Shown here: positions 26,854 through 35,707 of the stretch, one piece after another
Numbering within the stretch: the stretch's first letter is position 1
Layout of the letters: each line of letters opens with the position of its first letter
Assembly (NCBI GenBank): GCA_007693855.1
Contig: RECU01000053.1
Coordinates: 124,001-188,000, forward strand
Length of the DNA: 64,000 nt
Source: Gammaproteobacteria bacterium
GTDB lineage: Bacteria; Pseudomonadota; Gammaproteobacteria; Steroidobacterales; PWYM01
Direction: 5' to 3'
Position numbers and translations under genes: made by a program
Notes under the pieces: generated by a model
What the model was told of the DNA's origin: nothing
The model's input: the letters and a program-made list of their open reading frames with translations, nothing else
The model's database searches: none

Positions 26854-29217
26854 TCAGAAGCGCCAGGTGGCCTGGATGCCGTAGCTCGGGCCGCGACGCA
26901 GCGTGGTGAAGAACGCCCGCGGACCGAGGAAACCACGGTCGACCGCCTCGCCATCGACTTCCGCCGGTGCGCGGTTGAAGATTCCCGGCGGCACCGGGAT
27001 GCCGTTGTAGCGGAGGTCGCCCCAGCGGGTCGCGTTGACCGGCGAGTCTGCGTCGAGCAGGTTGCGCCCGTAGATCGAGATGCGCAGCGTGTCGCTCTCG
27101 ATGCCAAGCTGCATCCCCAGCAGCGTGGCCGCACCGACCTTGGCGCGATTGTGGACCTGCACGAACTTGCTCGACTCGTAGGTCAGGTCACCACTGACGA
27201 ACCACTCGAACCCGCGACCCAGCTCCTGGGTGAAGCGGGCGTTCAGGGTCGCCTGGTGCTCGGAGCTCAGCGGCAGCCGGTTGCCCTTGATCGAGCACAG
27301 CGCCCGCTGCTCCGGCGTCAGCTGGTCGAGCGGCGGGATCAGGAAGCCGCCGGAGTTCAGCGTGTACTCGAAGTCATCACAGCCCTCGGTGAAGCGCGGC
27401 CGACTCCAGCCGTAAGAGGCCCCGACGATCAGGTTGTCGGTCACTGCGGCCTGCACCTCGAGCTCCAGGCCCCAGATGTCCGCCGACCCCTGGTTGGTGG
27501 CGATAGACGTGGTGCTGCTGCCGTCGGCCGACCCCACTGCGGTAGTCAGCTGCACATCCTTGGCGCGGGTGTAATACAGCGCGGCATTGGCCGTCATGCG
27601 CCCGTCGAGCCAGACGGACTTCGCGCCCAGTTCGAAGTTGGTCGAGGTCTCTTCCTCGTAAGTCGTGCGCCCGGAAGGTGCCCCCTGGGCGCCGTTCAGT
27701 CCACCCGGCTTGTTACCGCGGGCGATGATGCCGTAGAGGTTCAGGTCCGGATTGAGCTCCCAGGCCAGGGTCGCGCGCGGCGTGAACGAGTAGAAGGTCC
27801 GCTCACCCTGGAAGGCCGGGTCGATGCGGTCCTTGCGTTCCTCGGCATAGCGCGCCTCCAGCGTACCGGAGATGGCGTCGCTGAAGTCGTATTCCACCAG
27901 GCCGAACAGCGCCTGGTTGCGGGTACCGGTGATGATCTCGGGCTCGAGTCCGGCACCGAAGGGATTGGCGGCGGTAATGCGGATCTCGTCGTTGTCCTGG
28001 TCGTACAGGAACACCCCGGCCAGCCAGCGCAGGCGCTCGTCCTGGGGTGAGGCGAGACGCAGCTCGACCGAATAGTCGTCGACCAGGTTCTTCTGCTGGG
28101 TGGTGATGATGTTGATCGGTGCGCTCTGGAAATCGCTGTCGAACCCGTAGCGATCCCGCTCCGTGCGGTAGGCGCCCTGCGCGGTCAGCGTGTAGCCGCT
28201 GTCACCGAGGTCGATGTCCATGGCCAGCGAATTCAGCCACTGGTAACGCTCGAAGCCGACCAGTGGCACCTGGTTGGGATCCAGGTCGATCAGGTCCGGG
28301 CGTGCCGGGATGGTGCCGCAGAAGTACTGGTTCTCGTTGGTGCCGTACTGCAGGCCCTGGCCTGTCAGCAGTGCAGCCCAATCACGGTAGTAGAAATTCG
28401 ATCGGAAGCCAGGGGCGCAGTTGTTCTGGTCGGAATTCCACAGGAAGATCGGCGTGAAGCCATCCCGATCCTTGCCGAAGGCCGAGCGCAGGCGCACCTG
28501 CACGGCGTCGTTCGGCTGCCAGGTCAGCACCGCCGAAATCGCCTTGGTCCGCTCCTGGCCGACCTTGTCGCCGCTGGCCTGGTTGTAGTACTCGCCGCCG
28601 TACTCGAACAGCCGACCGTTGACGCTGAAGAACAGCTGGTCCTCGATCAGCGGTGCACTGAGCGACAGGGTGGCTTCGTACTCGTCATGGCGACCGGCGG
28701 TCGCACTGGCGCGACCCTCGAACTCGTTCGAGGGATCACGGCTGACGAAGTTGATGGCGCCGGCGTAGGTGTTACGGCCGTAGAGCGCGCTCTGCGGTCC
28801 CTTGATCACCTCGACGCGTGAAATGCTGTTCATGTCCAGCGAGGCGATGCTGCCCGGCCAGTAGACGCCGTCGACGAAGTAGGCGGTGCCGGACTCCACG
28901 CCGAACTGCACGCCGGCCAGCACGTTGGACTGCCCGCGGATCACCGGCCGGTCGCCCCGACGCCCGACATAGGCGCTGGTACTCAGGCCCGGGGTGAAGC
29001 GGGCAATGTCATCGACACTGAGGATGTTGAGGTTCTGGATTGCCAGCTCGCTGAACGCCGAGACGCTGACCGGCGCATCCTGCAGGGTCTCCTCGACCTT
29101 GCGCGCGGTAACGACGATTTCCTCGAGCCCCTGGGCACCGGCAGAGGACGACAGCGTCATCCCTGTCCCGGCAAATGCCGCCGCCACACTGGCGGCGATC
29201 AAACGATTCCTGATCAT
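26854..29217 (-). CDS. TonB-dependent outer-membrane receptor
   Basis: A 787-aa receptor. ATG 29217 gives MIRNRLIAASVAAAFAG, a signal peptide ending near AGA-Q (~29); the longer track ORF is not needed, and GGAGGAG lies upstream. LEEIVVTARK is the TonB-box-like segment. The plug contains VIRGQSN and VEVIKGPQSALYGRNTYAGAI, and the barrel ends in IQATWRF. It has no catabolic gene beside it and a strong terminator follows, so it is monocistronic. A TACAAT -10-like hexamer occurs in the 187-base upstream gap. The substrate is unknown. Confidence 0.93.
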   Translation of the reverse strand: MIRNRLIAASVAAAFAGTGMTLSSSAGAQGLEEIVVTARKVEETLQDAPVSVSAFSELAIQNLNILSVDDIARFTPGLSTSAYVGRRGDRPVIRGQSNVLAGVQFGVESGTAYFVDGVYWPGSIASLDMNSISRVEVIKGPQSALYGRNTYAGAINFVSRDPSNEFEGRASATAGRHDEYEATLSLSAPLIEDQLFFSVNGRLFEYGGEYYNQASGDKVGQERTKAISAVLTWQPNDAVQVRLRSAFGKDRDGFTPIFLWNSDQNNCAPGFRSNFYYRDWAALLTGQGLQYGTNENQYFCGTIPARPDLIDLDPNQVPLVGFERYQWLNSLAMDIDLGDSGYTLTAQGAYRTERDRYGFDSDFQSAPINIITTQQKNLVDDYSVELRLASPQDERLRWLAGVFLYDQDNDEIRITAANPFGAGLEPEIITGTRNQALFGLVEYDFSDAISGTLEARYAEERKDRIDPAFQGERTFYSFTPRATLAWELNPDLNLYGIIARGNKPGGLNGAQGAPSGRTTYEEETSTNFELGAKSVWLDGRMTANAALYYTRAKDVQLTTAVGSADGSSTTSIATNQGSADIWGLELEVQAAVTDNLIVGASYGWSRPRFTEGCDDFEYTLNSGGFLIPPLDQLTPEQRALCSIKGNRLPLSSEHQATLNARFTQELGRGFEWFVSGDLTYESSKFVQVHNRAKVGAATLLGMQLGIESDTLRISIYGRNLLDADSPVNATRWGDLRYNGIPVPPGIFNRAPAEVDGEAVDRGFLGPRAFFTTLRRGPSYGIQATWRF

Positions 29218-29404
29218 GTGCGAGTCTCCTCCCGGATGTCTGGTTGTTGCACGCTGGCAACGCCGCACGCCCCCCCGATGTCATGCGCACGGCAGCCGGT
29301 ACGATTAAGACACAAAACGCGCTGGCGAATCCAGTATTGACGCAGGGGTATTGTAGCTATTTACCCACAGTTGCTGGACGAAGCGCCGCGGCGAGCGCCC
29401 GGAC

Positions 29405-30151
29405 TCACTTGGGACGCCGGTACCAGAACCAGCTCAGGCGCCGCGAGCGAAGCGCCAGAGGGAACAGCAGCAGCGTGAGCATCACCACCGCATGCTGCCA
29501 GGGCGAGAACCACTCGGCCTTGCGGCCCGAGGTGAGCACCGGTGGGCCATCGAGCACCTCGAAACGCTGGCCGTGCGCGCGCGCCCAGCGCCGCAGGCGC
29601 CGCGAGAGAAACACCTCCTCGCCCGCGTACAGCTGCGCGTTGAATCCCCCCACAGCCTCGAAGGCCTCGCGCGTGACGAACAGATAGCAGCCCGCCGCCA
29701 GCCCGGCAGCGCGTGACAGGCGGTTCCACAGGCGGGTACCAAGGCGATAGATGGGCGTGCCCAGTCCGTCGAAGTCCAGCACAGCGCCGCCTCCACACAG
29801 TGCACCGTCGGCCAGCGCCGCTTCGGTGCGCGCGAGCAGCGCCACCGGCGGGCGGGTGTCGGCATCGACGAACAGCAGCCATTGGCCGGCGGCGGCGGCG
29901 GCACCGGTGTTGCGCGCCCGTGCAATCCCCTGTTCGGCCTCATGGACGACCCGCGCCCCGGCGGTCGCGGCAAGCGCCGCAGTCTCATCGTCCGAGGCAT
30001 TGTCAACCACCAGCAGTTCCCAGGTACACGTCAGTCCGGCACAGGCTGCCTGCAGGTGGACCAGGGTCTCCGGCAGCCAGTCCGCCTCGTTCCAGGCGGG
30101 CACGATGATCGAGAGCCGCGGCGGCACCGCAGGCGGTATGGCGGCAGACAT
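29405..30151 (-). CDS. Glycosyltransferase family 2
   Basis: A 248-aa GT-A enzyme. The N-terminus RLSIIVPAWNEADWLPETL is the nucleotide-sugar-binding signature, and FVDADTRPP holds the metal-binding DxD-like motif. GGFNAQLYAGEEVFLSRRL is the acceptor-side ED motif region. The C-terminal hydrophobic stretch (VVMLTLLLFPLAL) suggests membrane association. ATG 30151 is chosen over the adjacent GTG 30154. The acceptor is likely a lipid or envelope glycan, but is unknown. The thiamine operon ends 47 bases upstream, so read-through is possible. Confidence 0.88.
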   Translation of the reverse strand: MSAAIPPAVPPRLSIIVPAWNEADWLPETLVHLQAACAGLTCTWELLVVDNASDDETAALAATAGARVVHEAEQGIARARNTGAAAAAGQWLLFVDADTRPPVALLARTEAALADGALCGGGAVLDFDGLGTPIYRLGTRLWNRLSRAAGLAAGCYLFVTREAFEAVGGFNAQLYAGEEVFLSRRLRRWARAHGQRFEVLDGPPVLTSGRKAEWFSPWQHAVVMLTLLLFPLALRSRRLSWFWYRRPK

Positions 30152-30198
30152 CACGCAATCCCTGCGACAAGTCCGATCCCCATGATAGCAGCGCTGAG

Positions 30199-31116
30199 TC
30201 AGTGCTCCGGCCCGGGTCCCTGTCGGTGTGCACGGTCATGGTCCAACAGTCTGGCCTCGATGGTGTCGAGCCAGGCCCGCGGGCGCGGATCCCCAGGGCG
30301 CGCAGCGGCCTCGGCACCCGCCCAGGCCCAGGCCAGCAGCGCAACCAGCTCCACCATCCGGGCAAAGGCGGGCGACTCTGCCACCGCCGGATCCATACCG
30401 GCGGCGGCAAGCAGACCACGCACGGCAGGCGGCGGGAGCGCATGCAGCGAGACGACAGTCGCCGGATCCCACCACGGGTGCGCGAGACCGGCATATTCCC
30501 AGTCGATCAGCTGCAGCCCGGTGGGCGTGCGCAACAGGTTGTTGGCGACCAGATCACCATGTGCCGGCCGCGCCTCATTCACCCTGGGTTGGCTGGCCTC
30601 CGCGAGGGCGGTGAGACGCGCCAGGCGGCGGTCGCGCGTCGCCGCAGCGACCCCGGGCACCCCCGCGGACTCGAGGCGCGCCGCATAGTCCCGCGCAGCC
30701 TGCTCCAGGTCCGGGCCGGGGGCGTCGATCGGCAGCGCCTGGAGCCTGCCGATCAGCGCCCCGACCTCGGCAGCCACCTCCGGCCGGCGCAGGGTCTCGG
30801 GCGTCAACGGCTCGCCTTCGCGCCAGGGGCTGAGCGAGGCGCCCGTGACCGGGTCGTCCCACAGGCGCGGCGGCGTGAGCCCCACAGCCGCCGCCACCTG
30901 CTGCACGGTGCTCTCCGCGGCCAGACGCCCGGCAGGGGCGCTGACCGCACCCGGCAACCTCGCCACCAGCAGACCCCGCGTCGTCGACAGCTGGAAGGTC
31001 AGGTGGTGCTGACCTGCGCCCAGCCGGGCGAGGACCGTGAAGTCGCCCTCGATCCCGGCGGCGTGCAACAGTGCGGCGAGACGCCGGTCGATCCCGCCGT
31101 CAGGCTCGGCGTTCAC
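30199..31116 (-). CDS. APH/choline-kinase-fold kinase, probable thiamine kinase
   Basis: A 305-aa small-molecule kinase. The Brenner-type catalytic motif is AHGDLVANN (H186-G-D188), and the metal-binding motif is LIDWEYAG (D205), the DWEYA form seen in ThiK/YcfN and choline kinases. Its ATG overlaps the PnuT stop by 4 bases and it is the third gene behind a TPP riboswitch. I infer phosphorylation of imported thiamine to thiamine monophosphate, trapping it in the cytoplasm; ThiL would then make TPP. In other described thiamine-uptake clusters the kinase is a thiamine pyrophosphokinase. An aminoglycoside or choline role is less likely given the riboswitch. Confidence 0.78.
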   Translation of the reverse strand: MNAEPDGGIDRRLAALLHAAGIEGDFTVLARLGAGQHHLTFQLSTTRGLLVARLPGAVSAPAGRLAAESTVQQVAAAVGLTPPRLWDDPVTGASLSPWREGEPLTPETLRRPEVAAEVGALIGRLQALPIDAPGPDLEQAARDYAARLESAGVPGVAAATRDRRLARLTALAEASQPRVNEARPAHGDLVANNLLRTPTGLQLIDWEYAGLAHPWWDPATVVSLHALPPPAVRGLLAAAGMDPAVAESPAFARMVELVALLAWAWAGAEAAARPGDPRPRAWLDTIEARLLDHDRAHRQGPGPEH

Positions 31117-31721
31117 GCGGCCGCCGTGGCGCCGCGACGCCAGTCGCGCCGCCAGGCGAGAAACCCGAACACGATGATCACCAGGTAGGCGACGAACAGC
31201 AGCGCCGTCAGGTAGAGCTCACGGCTGAGATAGAGATAGATGTTGACCGCATCGATGACGAACCAGTACACCCAGTTCTCCAGCAGCTTGCGCGCCACCA
31301 TCCAGGTGGCCACCAGGCTGGCCCAGGTGGTGAAGGCATCCACATAGGGCAGCTCCGCCGCCGTGTAGCGCGTCAGCAGCCAACCGCTGAGCCACGCCAG
31401 CACCAGGACGCAGGCGATGGCGGTGCCATGCGCCCACGCCGGCCACAGGCCAACCTGGCGACCGGTGCCGCGCGGCCCGCCATGGCGCCACTGGACCCAG
31501 CCATACACCGCCATGGCCATGTAGAACAGCTGCAGGGCCGATTCCATGTACAGCCGCGCGTCAGCGAACACAAACAGGTAAATCAGGGTACTGCCGAGCG
31601 CGGCATACCAGCACCACAGGCTCTGGCGCACCGCCAGCAGCAGGTAGGCGATGGCCAGCACCACGCCTGCGACCTCCCAGAGGGAGGTCGCAGCCAGCCA
31701 GCCGGCAAGTGCCTCGGTCAC
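31113..31721 (-). CDS. pnuT: PnuC-family transporter, probable thiamine transporter PnuT
   Basis: A 202-aa inner-membrane protein with about seven hydrophobic helices. The aromatic-rich helices (LWCWYAALGSTLIYL, ALQLFYMAMAVYGWVQW and NWVYWFVIDAVNIYLYL) are the PnuC-family pattern. PnuC imports nicotinamide riboside; its relative PnuT imports thiamine. Placement between a TonB receptor (3-base gap) and a thiamine-kinase-like gene (4-base overlap), all behind a TPP riboswitch, supports PnuT. Start is GTG 31721, just after the receptor's TAG. Facilitated diffusion plus kinase trapping is the expected mechanism. Confidence 0.87.
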   Translation of the reverse strand: MTEALAGWLAATSLWEVAGVVLAIAYLLLAVRQSLWCWYAALGSTLIYLFVFADARLYMESALQLFYMAMAVYGWVQWRHGGPRGTGRQVGLWPAWAHGTAIACVLVLAWLSGWLLTRYTAAELPYVDAFTTWASLVATWMVARKLLENWVYWFVIDAVNIYLYLSRELYLTALLFVAYLVIIVFGFLAWRRDWRRGATAAA

Positions 31722-31724
31722 TGT

Positions 31725-33788
31725 CTAGAAGCCGTAGCGCAGCGTGACCCCGACATGGCGTGGATCGCCGCGGCGGATGTAAAGCGTGTCGGCGAAGTCC
31801 GGGGGCTCGTTGCCGAAGAAAAAGCCCCGTACCGCGTAGGTCTGGTTGCCCAGGTTGCGCCCCCAGGCAGACACCTGCCAGCGCGCGTTCTCCCAGCCCA
31901 GGCGCGCATTCACGAGATCGTAGGCACGCGAGCGCTGGTCATGACTGTCGGAAAAATAGAACGCGTCGCGCCCGGTGACTTCGAGACGCGCAAACCAGCC
32001 CCGGGGGTGGCGCCAGTCGAGGCCCGCCGCGTACTGGTAACTCGGCGCGTGTGCCTGCTCGCGGTCGACCGGGCCTCCCGGGAACTCACGGTATTTCGAC
32101 TCGAGCAGACCGAGGGTCGCGAACAGCGCGAAATCACGCGCGAACTGCCAGGTGACGTCGACCTCGGCCCCAAGGTTGTAGCCGCGGGCAGCGTTATCCG
32201 TGAAGAAAATGAAGGTCAGCGGGTCCGTCGGATCGAGCTGGAAGGACGTGCTGACCTGCTGGTCGCGGCGCAGCATGTAGAACACGGACAGGTTGGTGGC
32301 GAGCCGACCATCGAGGAAGCGTCCGCGCAGCCCGGACTCGATATTCCACAGGTACTCGGTATCGAAACCGCGACGCTCCTCCGGGATGTTCAGGCCGATG
32401 TTGAAGCCGCCGGCCTTGTAGCCGCGGGACACCGCACCGTAAAGCGAAAGCGTGTCGTTCGCCTGCCAGCTGAGCGTGACCGCCCCGCCGAGCATGGTCT
32501 CCGTCGGGTCAAACTCGATCCCGGCACTGTCGCTGTACTCGGCGCTGCGCCGCTCGACGCGAAGCCCCGTCTTGAGCTGCCAGCCATCGCCCAGCGCGAT
32601 ATCGAGCTCGCCAAAGGCGGCCAGGTTGCGGGCTTCATAGCGGCTGTCGAGCTCACGGAACACCTCGCCATTGAACAGGTCGAGGTTGTCATTGTCCTCC
32701 TTCAGCGAGAGCCCATAGACACCGAACACCCACGCGGCGCGCCCGGCGAACAGCTCGGACCCGGGTTCGGACAACAGCCGCAGTTCCTGGCTGACCGTGC
32801 GCCGGCGGCGCTCGGTGCGCGAGAAGAAGTCGTACGGCGCAAATTCGCCCCAGAAGGCGTCGTTGCCCCAGTCCCCGTCGAAGCTGGTCTCGATGTCGGA
32901 GTTCGCCGCGGAGGTGATGCTCTGCAGCCGCGCCGCGCCGCCCAGCCAGTCGAGCCGCAGCGAGGCGGCGCGCGAACGCTGGGCGTCGCGTCCCGGACGG
33001 TCGGATTGCGTCACCAGGCTGTTGTCGATGGCGAAGGCGTCGTAGCCGTTGTCGAGATCGATGTAGAGCGCTGTCAGATCGGCCTGGAAGCGGTCGTCCG
33101 GCGCATAGCGCAGCCGCCCACGGGTGGTGAGTTCGTCGCGGCGGTTGGTGTCGGAGCGACCGAGGAAGACGTTGTCGCGAAACCCGTCACTGCGCCAGCG
33201 CTGGGCCGACACCCGATAGCTCCAGGCCTCGTCCAGCGGCCCGCCGAAAGCGAGCCCCGCTGCACGGGCATTGTCGTTGCCGACAGTTAGCTCGCTGTCC
33301 AGCTCGAAACGCTCGCCCGGCTCACGGCTTTTCACATACACCAGGCCGGCCAGCGCATTCGCACCATAGCGCGTGCCCTGCGGACCACGCAGGACCTCCA
33401 GCTGCTCGATATCGAACAGCGTCGCCACCATGCCGATGCCGCTGAAATCGATGTCATCGACGATGAAGCCCACCGAGGGGTTGGGCGCGCCCTGGTACTG
33501 GCTGCGCTCGCCGATACCACGCAGCTGCAGATAGCGTGGCCGCGAACTCTCACCGGAGAAGTTGCTGTTTGGCACCAGCGCGAGCACGTCCTCGAAATGC
33601 TGGACGCCGGCATCACGCAGGGTGGCCGCATCGAGCACCGTGACGCTGGCCGGCACGCGGGCCAGCGCGTCACCACGGAAGTCCGCGGTGACAATGATCT
33701 CGTCGATGCGGGGTGCGTCCTGCCCGGCAGCGAGCGCGGGCAGCGTGGCAACAATGAACGCCGCGGGAAGGCTACGGACTACGGACAT
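31725..33788 (-). CDS. TonB-dependent receptor, probable outer-membrane thiamine transporter
   Basis: A 687-aa receptor. ATG 33788, with CAGGAGAG upstream, gives a signal peptide ending near AAG-Q (~28); the TTG at 33803 would place the Shine-Dalgarno inside the gene. IDEIIVTADF is the TonB-box-like segment. The plug holds LQLRGIGERSQ and LEVLRGPQGTRYGANALAG, and the barrel ends VTLRYGF. It is the first gene after a TPP riboswitch, followed by PnuT and a kinase. By analogy with the riboswitch-controlled receptors (OMR1) predicted for thiamine uptake, the substrate is most likely thiamine or a phosphate ester. Confidence 0.88.
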   Translation of the reverse strand: MSVVRSLPAAFIVATLPALAAGQDAPRIDEIIVTADFRGDALARVPASVTVLDAATLRDAGVQHFEDVLALVPNSNFSGESSRPRYLQLRGIGERSQYQGAPNPSVGFIVDDIDFSGIGMVATLFDIEQLEVLRGPQGTRYGANALAGLVYVKSREPGERFELDSELTVGNDNARAAGLAFGGPLDEAWSYRVSAQRWRSDGFRDNVFLGRSDTNRRDELTTRGRLRYAPDDRFQADLTALYIDLDNGYDAFAIDNSLVTQSDRPGRDAQRSRAASLRLDWLGGAARLQSITSAANSDIETSFDGDWGNDAFWGEFAPYDFFSRTERRRRTVSQELRLLSEPGSELFAGRAAWVFGVYGLSLKEDNDNLDLFNGEVFRELDSRYEARNLAAFGELDIALGDGWQLKTGLRVERRSAEYSDSAGIEFDPTETMLGGAVTLSWQANDTLSLYGAVSRGYKAGGFNIGLNIPEERRGFDTEYLWNIESGLRGRFLDGRLATNLSVFYMLRRDQQVSTSFQLDPTDPLTFIFFTDNAARGYNLGAEVDVTWQFARDFALFATLGLLESKYREFPGGPVDREQAHAPSYQYAAGLDWRHPRGWFARLEVTGRDAFYFSDSHDQRSRAYDLVNARLGWENARWQVSAWGRNLGNQTYAVRGFFFGNEPPDFADTLYIRRGDPRHVGVTLRYGF

Positions 33789-33852
33789 GGATCTCTCCTG
33801 CAAGCTGCAAAGGAGATCCGGCTTCGCGGTGCGAGGGAAAAAACGGCAGGCC

Positions 33853-33950
33853 CCGTCCCTACGCCGGTACTAACCGGATCAGGTTCAACGGGTTGGCGGC
33901 TGTGCCTTGCGGCAGGCCACCTCTCAGGTCTGCAAGACCACCCCGGAGGT
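33853..33950 (-). promoter_or_regulatory. TPP riboswitch (THI element)
   Basis: On the minus strand the region reads GGGGTGG...CTGAGA...ACCTGATCCGGTTAGTACCGGCGTAGGGA. This contains the near-invariant TPP-aptamer pieces: the CTGAGA of the pyrimidine-sensing arm, and ACCTGATC with CGTAGGGA of the pyrophosphate-sensing arm. The P1 strand GGGG pairs with the 3' CGGGG-flanked end. It lies 65 bases upstream of the receptor ATG. It should turn the operon off when TPP is abundant; translation control is more likely, as no U-run hairpin is seen. Confidence 0.95.
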
Positions 33951-33956
33951 CAGGTG

Positions 33957-33985
33957 AGTGTAGAAAACGCCTGGCACAAACACAA
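33957..33985 (-). promoter_or_regulatory. Sigma70-type promoter of the TPP-riboswitch operon
   Basis: TTGTGT (33985-33980), exactly 17 bases, then TACACT (33962-33957) on the minus strand. Transcription would start about 7 bases further, directly at the riboswitch 5' end. It lies in the short gap after the moaB stop. Confidence 0.65.
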
Positions 33986-34010
33986 GCTGGGAAGGCTGCC
34001 GGAAACCGAC

Positions 34011-34544
34011 TTACTCGCCCAGGCGCGGAATCAGGTCGGCCAGGTTGCAGGGTTTGTTGCGGCTGTCGAGCTGCTGGGAGATGAGCTTGTCCCAACCGGT
34101 CTCGCAGGCGTTGGCGGAGCCTGGCAGGCAGAACACCACCGTGCCGTTGGCCACGCCGGCCATGCAGCGGGACTGGATGGTCGAGGTACCGATCTCCTCA
34201 TAGGAGAGCCAGCGAAAGATTTCCGCGAAACCATCGATGATCTTGTCGAGCAGCGGCTCGATGGCCTCGGGCGTACCGTCTCGGCCGGTCACGCCAGTGC
34301 CGCCGGTGGTGATGATCACCTGGATATCGGGATCGGCAATCCACGCCGAGACCACCGCGCGGATCTGGTAGATGTCATCCGGGACGATACGCCGCTCGGC
34401 CAGGGAGTGGCCGGTGCGGATCAGCCGGTCGGCAAGCAGTGCGCCCGATTTGTCCGTCGACTCCGTGCGGGTGTCGGAGATGGTCAGCACCGCGATCGAC
34501 AGCGGCGTCGCAGGGGTGTCTTGCTGGGTGGCTTTGCGGCTCAC
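34011..34544 (-). CDS. moaB: Molybdenum cofactor biosynthesis protein B
   Basis: A 177-aa MoaB/Mog-family protein with the MPT-binding fold: [18 protein letters not shown], the glycine-rich [16 protein letters not shown] loop, and [14 protein letters not shown]. MoaB-type proteins act at or near molybdopterin adenylylation. I choose GTG 34544 (GAGGA upstream) because the extra N-terminus of the track ORF is not conserved-looking. It lies between acoC and the thiamine riboswitch, away from the moaCDE block ~9 kb downstream. Confidence 0.93.
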   Translation of the reverse strand: MSRKATQQDTPATPLSIAVLTISDTRTESTDKSGALLADRLIRTGHSLAERRIVPDDIYQIRAVVSAWIADPDIQVIITTGGTGVTGRDGTPEAIEPLLDKIIDGFAEIFRWLSYEEIGTSTIQSRCMAGVANGTVVFCLPGSANACETGWDKLISQQLDSRNKPCNLADLIPRLGE

Positions 34545-34588
34545 GGTGTCCTCGCTCGAACCTGGCGCCACGCGCCCGGCCCCCAAGC

Positions 34589-35707
34589 TTACCCCAGGTG
34601 CTCCTGGAGCAGGCGGTTGACCTGTCCGGCCGCCTCCATGTGCGGCATGTGCCCGACGCTGTCGAGCACCTCGACACGCACATGTGCAGGCAGACCGTCA
34701 GCGTCGGCCGGGCTGGCAATCGCATCCTCGCGGCCCCAGATGACCAGCACCGGACGCGCCGGATCTTCCAGCACGCCGCGCAGCGCCGCCGCCTGCCGCC
34801 CGGCGGGGAAAATGCCGGCACTCAGGGTCTCGAGCGCTTCGGTGACGCCGTCCAGACGCTTGTACTTGAGGATATCCTCGATCATGTCCCGCGACACCAG
34901 CGCCTGGTCGCAGAACAGCTGGGCCAGCACGGGTTTCATGTCACGCCGGCTCTGGGCCGCGATGAACCCCTGGAGATAGCCCCCATTGATGCGTTCACCG
35001 AGACCTGCCGGGGCAAGCAGCGCGAGCGAGGCCACCCGCTCTGGCGCGCGCCGCGTCGCCTCCAGCGCGACCGCGCCGCCCAGCGAGTGTCCGGCCAGGT
35101 GTACCCGCGGGAGTTTCAGCGCAGCCAGAAAGCCCAGCAATGCCTCCGCAAGCGCGGCGACACTGCCCTCGCCTACCGCCTTGGTCGAGGCGCCATGGCC
35201 CGGCAGGTCGAGCGCAAACACCGGCCGCGAGACCGCCAGCTCGGTGAGATTGAAGAGCCAGTTGTTGGCGTCGCCACCGAAGCCATGCACCAGCACCAGA
35301 GGTGTCGCCTCACCGCCGCCGGCCGTGAGATAGCTGATCCGCGCGCCGTCAATCTCCAGCGTCTGCGGCCCCGAGGAGCCCGCCCCCTCGTCATCGCCAC
35401 CGGGCACGAAACTCGCCTGGAAATCAGCCACGAAGGCGTCGATCTCGGCGGCGTCGGGCGAGGCTCCGGCCTGCGCAATCACCGCCAGCAGCCCGCCGAC
35501 GGCCAGCGTCTCGCCGGGCTGAGCGACGATGCGCACCACGCGCCCGGCCACGGGAGATTCGACCGCGTTGGCGATCTTGCTGGTTTCGACTTCGAGCAAC
35601 TCGTCACCGACGCCAACCTCAGCGCCTTCGGCAACATGCCACTCGACCACCGCCCCCTCTTCCATCGACAGGCCCCACTTCGGGACCTTGAGTGCCTGCA
35701 GGCTCAC
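34589..35707 (-). CDS. acoC: Acetoin dehydrogenase E2 component (lipoyl domain plus alpha/beta hydrolase)
   Basis: A 372-aa protein with an N-terminal lipoyl domain (~1-80; lipoyl lysine K44 in EVETSKIANAVESP), a short linker, and a C-terminal alpha/beta-hydrolase domain. The latter has HGFGGDANNW and the nucleophile elbow GHSLGG (S208). This fusion, in place of the usual acyltransferase core, is diagnostic of AcoC. The complex cleaves acetoin to acetaldehyde and acetyl-CoA using TPP and lipoate. The GTG start overlaps the acoB stop by 4 bases. No E3, AcoX or AcoR gene is beside it, so E3 must come from elsewhere. Confidence 0.9.
   Translation of the reverse strand: MSLQALKVPKWGLSMEEGAVVEWHVAEGAEVGVGDELLEVETSKIANAVESPVAGRVVRIVAQPGETLAVGGLLAVIAQAGASPDAAEIDAFVADFQASFVPGGDDEGAGSSGPQTLEIDGARISYLTAGGGEATPLVLVHGFGGDANNWLFNLTELAVSRPVFALDLPGHGASTKAVGEGSVAALAEALLGFLAALKLPRVHLAGHSLGGAVALEATRRAPERVASLALLAPAGLGERINGGYLQGFIAAQSRRDMKPVLAQLFCDQALVSRDMIEDILKYKRLDGVTEALETLSAGIFPAGRQAAALRGVLEDPARPVLVIWGREDAIASPADADGLPAHVRVEVLDSVGHMPHMEAAGQVNRLLQEHLG

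Noticed and set aside
30199-31116. Aminoglycoside resistance gene
   Set aside because: The APH fold alone suggests it, but the riboswitch, PnuT neighbour and DWEYA motif favour a thiamine kinase.
31071-33290. 739-aa plus-strand ORF across the thiamine operon
   Set aside because: Spans two real minus-strand genes with strong motifs; no domain in the translation.
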